Source: Symbiotaphrina buchneri | Taxonomy: Eukaryota; Ascomycota; Symbiotaphrinales; Symbiotaphrinaceae | Assembly: GCA_001599915.1 (NCBI GenBank) | Contig: BCIG01000001.1 | Coordinates: forward strand, 1,256,573-1,320,572 | DNA length: 64,000 nt | Direction: 5' to 3' | In this document: one piece after another, positions 56,180 to 64,000 of the stretch | Position numbering within the stretch: the stretch's first letter is position 1 | Layout: each line of letters opens with the position of its first letter | Program-made: the position numbers and the translations under genes | Notes under the pieces: generated by a model | What the model saw: only the letters and a program-made list of their open reading frames with translations | The model's database searches: none | What the model was told of the DNA's origin: nothing

Positions 56180-56695
56180 TCAACCTTCAAGACGAAACTC
56201 ATCCTCCTTGCGCTCCCGGCGATCGCGTTGTTGAAGAGTATCCTTCCTAGCTTAGAAAACAAGATCAGCCAGTGCCCACAAGAAACAAGAATACCCATTT
56301 CTTACACTGCTGGTCCATCTGCTCCAAACGAACTTTAATCTCCTGCACGACAGGCGCAGGGCCGATCCAAGTAATCGTGACTCCCTGCTCGTTCTCGTCC
56401 CATTTCGCAACCATCAGCGTCGCTTTGATATCGTAGATTCCCGCCATCTCCGCCTTGAACTCAGAACAAGTCAGTTCCTGAACAGTGCGCTACAGGAGAG
56501 ATAGGGAGAGTAGGGGGTAAGACTTACCACATGGCCATAGAGGTAGTTCAGATGCCTTGAGGCGCTGGGATCAAGCAGGCCCTGCTCGTCGTGGAAGCCA
56601 TGGAAGCAGTACATGGCTTGGGCGTCGTATGAGAGCCGAGCCCAGATTGTGTCGATCCAGACTTGCTTGAGGGCCGCGGCGAGGGACATGGTCAT
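56180..56695 (-). CDS. Orphan small protein C (tandem family of three)
   Basis: Three exons: 56695-56528, 56453-56306 and 56250-56180, giving 128 aa. Exon 1 carries IWARLSYDA, then 13 residues to GLLDPS. Exon 2 (148 nt) carries AEMAGIYDIKATLMVAKW and VTITWIGP. Exon 3 (71 nt) is a highly charged tail (RKDTLQQRDRRERKEDE). Introns: phase 0 (74 nt, with CTGAC branch; a 50-nt alternative acceptor at 56478 would add 8 residues) and phase 1 (55 nt, GTAAGA..CTAAG). Aligns with A and B without gaps across the exon 1 motif. Family and function unknown. Confidence 0.6.
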
Positions 56696-57518
56696 TTTCG
56701 AAGTCAGGATGCTCTTTTCCGCTTTTGTCCTTTGTTGAGTTCGAGAGTTGAGAAAGGAGAGAATTGGTGGGTAATGGAAGCTTGACAGTTTACTGCAGGA
56801 TGGGAGAACGAGGAAGCCTGAGAGGTAGAGTATCCTGCGATGAAGGCATAGATCGTTGGAGACTGTCATCGAAACTGGTCACAATGCTCAATAGCCATGA
56901 GACAATAGAATGGATAATACCATAGTTGGAAAAGCCATTCAATGGTTATAGTGTATAGACAATAGGTATCAAGGTCACTAAGTCCCATTAAACAATAGAG
57001 GACATGAATGCAGGCAGTGACACACCAAGAGCAGATATTATATGGCACTGATGGAAATACCGAAAATGGCAGACCAATGGGACAGCTGGCCCCTTTTATA
57101 GATGCATTTCCACCTGTATCATCCATCATGACCATCAAACTGGGCAATCAATGTGGCATTCACTGCGCAAAAGCGTGGGCAAAAACAGGGGCATCTTGAT
57201 CACCTTGCATCAATGCGGGTTACAATGAAATCTGATTTCATTGTCGGATTCACTGTTTCAAGAGAGAAACCGGCACTCTGGGCGATGTACCCGTCGCTCG
57301 CTGCTTCCAATGGATACCATTCATATTCCAGTGTATTCCAGAGTTTCCTCCATTGAGCTGCAAAATCCAAGGAATGCCCGCCGCCCGCTGAAGGGAATAC
57401 AGAGCCCCACTACTCCAGTGATCTCTTGCCACGCTCTAGTCGCTTGAGCGTCAAGTCAAGGCGCTTTCCGCACCTTTTGTTTACCGACATACCTGCTAAC
57501 TCCGACACCAACCACCAG
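56696..57518. other. Divergent spacer, orphan genes C and D
   Basis: An 823-bp spacer containing the promoters of gene C (minus) and orphan gene D (plus). Composition is average; no element recognised. Confidence 0.4.
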
Positions 57519-58217
57519 ATGGCACAATCTATCCATCTCAAAGACCTGCCTCTCAGCGAATCCTTCTACCGTCCCCGAGGTCTGCGTTCGGATATCCTCG
57601 TCGACATCACCCATGGCAGCGATGGTGACATCCGCGTACCTCTACCACCTCACATGCTAGTCACCATGACGCTGAACGAGATCTGCCGCGCCACCGACAA
57701 AGGCAAGTTCTACGTCGGGTACAGCCAAGAGGAAACAACCCGGGCGGGCGTGCACGAGACCTGTGACCTAGTCTACATCGTGTCCGACTGGAGCATCAAC
57801 GACGAAAGAGAGTACGACCGGGGCACCCACTACGAGCGGCTCCTAGATGCCATGATGCGCAATATCGACCCCGGCTGCGTCGTGTTTCCGCTCAAGGTCG
57901 TTGTCAGCGAAACCAAGATTGAGAAGACGCCCTTCTGGGATGCTAAGGCGCCGTGCTCGGGTATCTTGATTTTCGATCCTGAGCCCCATCTCTACATGCG
58001 TAAGGACTTTGCGGCGGTCCAGGGTGATGCTTGGCCGGGGTACTTGCATAATGATTTCAGTATCAAGGAGCATCGTGAGCTGTATGAGCGCTCGGCTTTG
58101 CCCTCGAATGAAGCGGTTGTCCATACCCTATGGAAATGGCTCTTCAAGGATGATGAGGAGCCGAAGGGCATGTACTTCATGCGGCAGATCGTCAATGGTC
58201 CTGAAGTGGAAAAGTGA
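57519..58217 (+). CDS. Orphan protein D, 232 aa
   Basis: Single open frame from ATG 57519 (MAQSIHLKDLPLSESFYRP) to 58217. The sequence is coding-like (balanced composition, charged loops) with an LYMRKDFAAVQGDAWPGYL stretch and a C-terminal helix VVHTLWKWLFKDDEEP. No signal peptide, membrane segment or repeat; I recognise no domain. It sits beside the A-C family on the opposite strand, but shows no visible similarity to it. The frame extends upstream of this ATG without another ATG, so the start is reasonable. Confidence 0.6.
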   Translation: MAQSIHLKDLPLSESFYRPRGLRSDILVDITHGSDGDIRVPLPPHMLVTMTLNEICRATDKGKFYVGYSQEETTRAGVHETCDLVYIVSDWSINDEREYDRGTHYERLLDAMMRNIDPGCVVFPLKVVVSETKIEKTPFWDAKAPCSGILIFDPEPHLYMRKDFAAVQGDAWPGYLHNDFSIKEHRELYERSALPSNEAVVHTLWKWLFKDDEEPKGMYFMRQIVNGPEVEK

Positions 58218-58787
58218 GATGGAAGTAGAGGAGGCGGGGATTCTTGGGAAGGGTGTGACGATGCGGCGCCAGCTGAACGGCGTCAATGAAGACGGGGCAA
58301 GAGAGCATATCGTTAACTGCGCTTGCATTCGGCCGGATCATAAGTTTGACAAGCAGAGGCAACTGAATTTCAGGTCTAGCAATTGAATTCGGCGAATTTC
58401 GGGTCTACTCAACAGCCAATGGTTAGTGATCATCGCAAAGAGTCCCTTTGAGGAAGGAGCCGAGGTAGGACAACGATAAAAACAAGCATCGGCGTGAGAA
58501 CCTTGCATGTGCTTGTTTCCATGGAATCTCCGATCATGATCTTATGAGGCAAGTCTAAGATAAGCTCAAAAGGGGCGTATCTCCACAAAATCCGTATATC
58601 GCCGGGATTCCCCGGACCGCATCGGCGCAGTAGATCGGATCTCAATCCCGTTTCTGTAACCGGTGGCGGGAGCCGAGCGCCGAAAACGGCTAACGCCGGG
58701 AAGACAAAACCTCTCTCTTCTCCGTAATCCGTATTACAGGCAACATAATCTGCCTGACATCGTTTTCCCAGTCATCCTTCACCGACC
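58218..58787. other. 570-bp intergenic
   Basis: 3' flank of orphan D and promoter of the second Zn2Cys6 gene. No gene seen. Confidence 0.5.
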
Positions 58788-61034
58788 ATGTCTTCAGCGT
58801 CGGCGTCCGCAGATGCGACTCCAGATACAACAGCAGATACGGCAGAGCCTCCAGCAGAAGGCGGCCCCTCAGCCACAGCGCATTTACAGGGCAGTGGCGG
58901 CAGCGGTGGGAGTCCTGCTCCGGAAATCCACAAACGCGCGTGCGCCCGCTGTCGGGAGCGCAGGATCAAATGTGACCGCGTACACCCGTGTGCTAAATGC
59001 GTCAAGGCCGGCGTGAACTGCTGGTTTCCCGAGCGGAAGAAGCGGCGGCCCGCGACACGCAAGGTCGATCCTAAGGCGGCGGCGGATAATGCGTTGTTGA
59101 CGCGGTTGGCTCGCCTGGAGCGGACGATTGAGAAGTTGAGTAAGGGCGAGGGAGTGCCTGCACATGCGGCGCATGAGGATTCGTCACATGAGGAGGATGA
59201 AGGCGACGAGACGGACCCGGCGGATGAGTTAGAGCAGAGCTTTGGGAGGCTGTTGATTGGGGATGGCGCGAGTCGCTATGTCAACGATTCGTTCTGGGCG
59301 AATGTGGGAGATGAGGTACGTCGAGAGCAAGGACATCGAGGACATGGACCACTGACACTCACGTCCTACAGGTCGAGAACCTTAAGGAAGCGTTATTGGG
59401 AACGCCGTCGCATTTGACCCCTCCAGCTGTCAGGGAAGAGTCACAGGCCACACTGCGAAACTTTCTCTTTGCAAGCCATGGCATAAATGGTCCATTAGAC
59501 CTGAAATCGTTCCATCCGGATCCAGAGAGAATGGACCTGTTATGGCAGATCTACGTCTCCAATGTCGACGCACTAATAAAAATATTACATGTCCCTACTT
59601 TCGACGTTCTGTTATGTCAGGCGAAAGCGGACCTGTCTATCCTCGATCAGAACAACGATGCACTTTTCTTCGCCATATACCACGCCGCCATCATTTCACT
59701 CTCTCCGAAACAATGTTTGGAGTTACTCCATGAACCAAAGGAAAGGCTGGTAGCAAGACATCGACAGGCATTAGAAGCGGGGCTGGCTCGGTGTCGAGCT
59801 ACTAGTACCCTGAAGCTCACGTCCTTACAAGCATTAGCTCTATTTCTGGTAAGCCCATTTTTTTTATATGCAACCGTTCCATGCTAACGGTTACCAGAAT
59901 ACCGCCGTTGCTTTCTCCGACCATAACTTTGTCTGGACTGTCACTGCAGCAGCGATCAGGACAGCTCAGATTCTCGGTTTACATCACGATGGTTCCGCTT
60001 TCAACCTTACGCCTTTCGAGATCGAGATGAGACGTCGACTCTGGGCGCAGATATGTATTCTCGACAGTAGAACCAGCGAGGACACAGGCTTGGATCCTAT
60101 AATAACGACAGGCTCTTTCGACACCAAACCGCCGCTGAATATCAACGACTCGGATATTTTCATGGCAAGCGAGCAGCTCCCTCCCGAGCGAAAAGGGATC
60201 ACGGACACGACCGTCTTCCTTCTGCGCACGCACATGGGGCTGCTGTTCCACGACTTGGCCTCACTCCCGTGGGGTGGTCATAGCACGCTCGAGTCCCGCA
60301 CAAAGCACAAAGAGAGGCTGTTGAAGAAATGCGAGCGCCTGATCTCCGAAAAGTACCTCAAAGACGCAGACATGGACTCCGACATCGGCCAGGCATGCTC
60401 CATACTATACCACATCCTCGCCTCGCGCGCACGCCTCGTCATCTACCAGCCCTTCCACAGCCGGCGCGCCGGCTCCGGCCTCTCGCAAGAGATCAAAGAC
60501 AATCTCTTCGAGAGCAGCTGCGCGATCCTCGAGATCCAGCAGCGCGTTGAACACGGCAGTGTCCTGGACCGCTGGAGTTGGCTACCTAAAGCTTTCGCGC
60601 AGAGACACGCGCTGGCGTACCTTCTGATCGAAGTATGCCGCCGCCGGGACCGCGCACAGCTGGATCGCGCATGGGCTTGCATTGACTATGCGCTGGATAG
60701 CCTGCGGAATAACGCCAACACGTCGAATACGGATGATCGTGCGGCGTCGAAGGGGCTGGAGAAGTTGATCCAGAAGGCGCTTGCCCTGCGCTGGACGCAT
60801 CATGAGCCGGGGCTGGAGACGTCCGCGCCGATGGATGTCCTTGTTGATGCGTTTGAGCATACGAAAGACCCGAGGGTGTACATGCCGGGTGATGGACTTT
60901 TCCCGGTCCGGGATACGGATACGCCTGTCCAGATGGATGGCACTCCTACGCAGGTGGATGGAGAGATGGCGGAAGCGGGCGAGGAGAGCATGGCGATTAA
61001 CCTGGCGGAAAGGTTCTTGACGACGTGGCTTTGA
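58788..61034 (+). CDS. Zn2Cys6 transcription factor
   Basis: Three exons: 58788-59315, 59372-59848 and 59898-61034, giving 713 aa; introns of 56 and 49 nt. The zinc cluster is near the N-terminus: C52-x2-C55-x6-C62-x5-C68-x2-C71-x6-C78 with RERRIKCDR and a basic KKRRPATRK linker. A short coiled coil follows (LLTRLARLERTIEKL, about 100-117). The fungal-specific transcription factor domain covers roughly 220-560, including RTAQILGLHHDG and MRRRLWAQICILDSR. The C-terminus is acidic. It lies on the same strand, 0.95 kb upstream of the EAR-repeat gene, and might regulate it; that is an inference. Confidence 0.9.
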
Positions 61035-61988
61035 AGGTGTCGACCATTGACGACCGCCTGATAAGGGTGGCGCATTGCTAGGGGCCGACTAAGGGAGTAT
61101 TCGATGGCCACCCCGAGGACAGTACCGCACCGGCCCAACAGAGTCGGTCATAATCGATGACGATGTCCATCGCGGATTATTCAACAACTCTTGGCAGGTA
61201 GTTTACCATGCCTGTCCGAGACCGCGCTGGACGAGATAGGAAAGTGGCCAGGAAGAATAAGCTTCCAGACTGTCAAGGGGGTAAAGCAGACCCTTCTATG
61301 GAAGCATGAGGAAGCAAGCCGTGGCAACAGGGTGTGGTTTGGCATGCATGTTATCCCTCCCAAGAGATGGAAGCAAGTCGTCCTCTGATATTTCTCCCTG
61401 ATCAGGCCCCCAGCCGCACTTTCGGAGAAAAGTCCGAAAGTGCGAGATCAAGCATTTCCCTAATTCGGCATCGCTCTGTCCTAAACTTTTTGGATCATGC
61501 AGCCACACCAATAGGACGATCAGACTAGCCCGTGTTTTGGGTTCATCGCCTCGATAACATGCCGCATGGTGTGGAACAAATCACATGGAGCGGCACGATT
61601 GGTAGCGCGCCGATGCCTCATGCGTGATGCATTTATTGTGGCGCATAAAGTAACAGTGCATTGTCAGCGTTGATTGGTCACAAAGATACAGTGGAGATGG
61701 AGGAGGTGAAGGTAATGGCGAGCTGGTCAAGGCTCGAAGCGTATGGCATGAGGGTCTAGTTGCTGATTGCCGTAGCGGGCTAGAGATGTTGAGTAAACAA
61801 TTCTCCGAGAGTCAGAATTGGTGTTGATATCTCTAGAATGGTACATATCCCACCTCAAACACCCGTCTGCGCTGTCTGTTCTTTAAAAGCCAGAGGGTTC
61901 TCTTCTGCATGAGCTTCCATCCCATCGAGCTCCCGCATATTCCTCAATCAACTGACACCATCAGTGCCTGGCACCCCTAACCTTCACC
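61035..61988. promoter_or_regulatory. Promoter of the EAR-repeat gene
   Basis: A 954-bp spacer. A TATA-like TTTAAAA at 61882-61888 lies about 105 bp before the ATG at 61989. No other element is clear. Confidence 0.4.
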
Positions 61989-63869
61989 ATGTCCTCATCC
62001 CATTGCCTCCTCCAACTGAAGCAATCCCTCCCCACAAGCGGCGCACGCGCCCTTGCACCCTTCACGATCGACGGGCAGACCTACCTCGCCATCCCACAGC
62101 TAGCCTACGACATCCCCGCCCAAAGCCCTAACATCAACGGCGGCAACAGCAACACCCCGCTGCTCATCTACCGCTACAACACCGCCACCTCCATCTTCGA
62201 AGAATGGCAGCAACTCCCCGTGCCCGGCGGCGAGGACGCCGAGTTCTTCTCCATCGCCGGCCGGAAATTCCTCACCACCGCGAGCCTGCGCTCCGGGGGC
62301 GGCGGTGCGGACGCGTACGAGATGGACGTGCAGTCTATCATCTTCGAGTGGAAAGCCGACAGGTTCGTCGAGTTCCAGCGCGTGCGCACGTTCGCGGCTA
62401 AGCAGTGGCGGTATTTCGCGCTGGGCGGGCGCCATTTCCTCGCGCTGGCGCAGGGAGTCGTGCTCCCGGGCTTGCAGGCAAAGGCGGCGGCGGAATCGTG
62501 CATCTTTGAGTGGGATGGGCAAGGGTTCCGGAAATTCCAGACGGTGCCCTCGGTGTGGGGGTATAATTTCTTGCAGTTTCGATGCGGCGGCGAGGAGTTT
62601 CTGGCGTATGCGGATCATGAAATGCCGTCGTTGGTGCTGCGCTGGGATGGGCATGCGTTTGTGTCGTTTCAGACTCTGCAGGGGAAGGGAGGAAGGGCGT
62701 TTTGTTTCTTTGAGGAACGTGGAGAGGCGTATCTTGCTTTTGCGAGCTTGATGCAGGACAGTGTTGTTTATCGCTGGGAGCAGGGAACGTTTGTGGTCCA
62801 TCAGGTGCTCGAGGGCCCTGGAGCTAGGGAGTTCGAGGTCTATCAGCGGGATGGGGAGACCTATGTTGTTCGAGTCAACTTCATTACCGGCACGAGGGAG
62901 GATCCGAATCCTTCGCTGGACTCCGTCGTCTACCGCCTCGAGGAGGGGAAGTTGAAGGTTGTGTCGACGTTCCACACCAACGGCGCTACAGATGTCAAGA
63001 TCTTTACAGTTGGGGGAGAGACTCTTACAGCTGTCTCAGAGAGCCTTTCAAAAAATATTCGCTTCCGCACCGATACACATATTTACAGGTTCCAGCCGGA
63101 GGCATTTGCATCAGGCGTAGCAGACCCGAGCATTTACCAAGACCTTGACCTGGTCGCCCTCTTCGAGACTTACACTGCCACACCGAACTGCATCGGCGCT
63201 CAGCTCGCGGACTCTATCATGAAGACGACAGCAGAGTATCCACTGCTTGTTGCCACTGCGACCGACCTTGTCCTGTACCCTGGACGTGGCCGTTTGCCTT
63301 CTTTCCAGAGCTTTCGACTTACATCACGTGGGTTCAAGGAGTTGACGGCTGTCTCGCATCTCGGACCGGCGTTGGCTTCTTTGGTCAATATGTACAACAT
63401 AGATCCTAACGGCAACTGGCGGCAGGAAGCCGAGAGATTACTAGCAGCCGTGATTAAGGCGCGGAAGGCCAATTCCTTGGACTTATGGCGTAACAAGATC
63501 GCAGTGGAAGCTTACCGTGGACGCGAAGAAGCCATCACGGCAATGCTGGACTACGGCTGTGCCTTGACTATCAAGTTCCTGGAAAAGGTCCTCGAGGATC
63601 CCACTAAGCTGACGGCAGAGTTTCTCCGCGAGGAGTATTTGGAAGCCAAGGGGAACACCCTTGCCGGTGAAATCCCATTCAACGCCGTCATGATCGCCAC
63701 TTTCTTCCTGACTGGCCTAGACATCTCCTTCCGGATCACACGCTGGCTGCACGAACAAGGCATCGACTTGGCCAAGGCCATGGTCGTCATCGTCGGACAG
63801 CAAGGCGGGCCCACATCCGGAGTGACCGCAGCCACGAACTCTGTTTTCCAAATGATCCGGCAAGCATAG
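61989..63869 (+). CDS. EAR/EPTP-repeat beta-propeller protein with unknown C-terminal domain
   Basis: Single exon, 626 aa. Residues about 8-370 contain seven EAR/EPTP repeats of 45-60 residues. Each has the pattern FxxxQxLxxxGAxxxxxFxxxGxxYLAxA... followed by an SxIYRW/F strand; examples are FQRVRTFAAKQWRYFALGG, FRKFQTVPSVWGYNFLQF and SVVYRWEQGTFVVHQVL. Seven repeats is the count in the animal proteins LGI1 and TSPEAR, predicting one complete seven-bladed propeller, usually a protein-binding surface. Residues about 380-626 are mostly helical and unrecognised (QEAERLLAAVIKARK, FLREEYLEAKG, NAVMIATFFLTGLDISF). There is no signal peptide, so unlike its animal counterparts it is probably intracellular. 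Function unknown. Confidence 0.8.
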   Translation: MSSSHCLLQLKQSLPTSGARALAPFTIDGQTYLAIPQLAYDIPAQSPNINGGNSNTPLLIYRYNTATSIFEEWQQLPVPGGEDAEFFSIAGRKFLTTASLRSGGGGADAYEMDVQSIIFEWKADRFVEFQRVRTFAAKQWRYFALGGRHFLALAQGVVLPGLQAKAAAESCIFEWDGQGFRKFQTVPSVWGYNFLQFRCGGEEFLAYADHEMPSLVLRWDGHAFVSFQTLQGKGGRAFCFFEERGEAYLAFASLMQDSVVYRWEQGTFVVHQVLEGPGAREFEVYQRDGETYVVRVNFITGTREDPNPSLDSVVYRLEEGKLKVVSTFHTNGATDVKIFTVGGETLTAVSESLSKNIRFRTDTHIYRFQPEAFASGVADPSIYQDLDLVALFETYTATPNCIGAQLADSIMKTTAEYPLLVATATDLVLYPGRGRLPSFQSFRLTSRGFKELTAVSHLGPALASLVNMYNIDPNGNWRQEAERLLAAVIKARKANSLDLWRNKIAVEAYRGREEAITAMLDYGCALTIKFLEKVLEDPTKLTAEFLREEYLEAKGNTLAGEIPFNAVMIATFFLTGLDISFRITRWLHEQGIDLAKAMVVIVGQQGGPTSGVTAATNSVFQMIRQA

Positions 63870-64000
63870 AAGGAGCATGACGGGGTCCGGGTTTGGCGGC
63901 AGAATCGACGGCCTCGCCGGCGGGGAGCCAATGGGCGGGCCGGACGCGAAGGCGGTGGCCGGTCGGGCGGCGGTACCGGGGTACCTGATGGGCCGAAAAA
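63870..64000. other. Right edge, 3' flank
   Basis: GC-rich 3' flank of the EAR-repeat gene, cut by the window end. No gene seen. Confidence 0.4.

Noticed and set aside
62100-62975. 291-codon antisense frame
   Set aside because: Shadow of the GC-rich EAR-repeat gene; the sense frame has the clear repeat pattern.

Overview
The window is genomic DNA of a filamentous ascomycete (Pezizomycotina, most likely Eurotiomycetes). The signs are short introns of about 46-65 nt with GT..AG ends and CTAAC/CTGAC branch sites, two Zn2Cys6 regulators with fungal-specific middle domains, a fungal oligopeptide transporter, and a fungal set of gene-expression genes. No virus, transposon, CRISPR array or polyketide/non-ribosomal peptide core gene was seen. 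Gene models were spliced by hand; in every multi-exon model the exon lengths sum to whole codons.

Region 1 (about 1-20 kb): an LCAT-like alpha/beta hydrolase, a PHD-finger protein, an exonuclease III/AP-endonuclease family enzyme, a large Zn2Cys6 regulator and a protein with two BTB-like segments. Region 2 (20-33 kb) is a conserved gene-expression block: TAF4 (TFIID), Ysh1 (pre-mRNA 3'-end endonuclease), Sap18, Prp18 (splicing) and Rcm1 (rRNA m5C methyltransferase). Three tandem genes for small secreted cysteine-rich proteins sit inside this block, between prp18 and rcm1. Their cysteine spacing is shared and each has an intron at or next to its stop codon.

Region 3 (34-52.5 kb) is metabolic and accessory: an alpha/beta hydrolase, a Gre2/dihydroflavonol-reductase-like SDR, an MFS alpha-glucoside-type sugar transporter, a LYC1-like GNAT acetyltransferase, a phytanoyl-CoA-dioxygenase-like Fe(II)/2-oxoglutarate enzyme, a DUF3445 heme oxidative N-demethylase-like protein and a 12-exon oligopeptide transporter with a 4-nt micro-exon. 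A 3-kb gene-free stretch (37.6-40.6 kb) holds diverged tandem repeats.

Region 4 (52.5-58.3 kb) is an island of orphan genes. Three tandem paralogues (144, 136 and 128 aa) of a family I do not recognise share a gapless motif and the same intron positions and phases; a probably decayed ORF and a 232-aa orphan lie beside them. Region 5 (58.7-64 kb) has a second Zn2Cys6 regulator followed by a 626-aa protein with seven EAR/EPTP repeats (a predicted seven-bladed propeller) and an unrecognised helical C-terminal half.

The best candidates for undescribed biology are the three-gene orphan family at 52.6-56.7 kb, the secreted cysteine-rich trio at 28.6-30.4 kb, and the fungal EAR-repeat protein at 62-63.9 kb.
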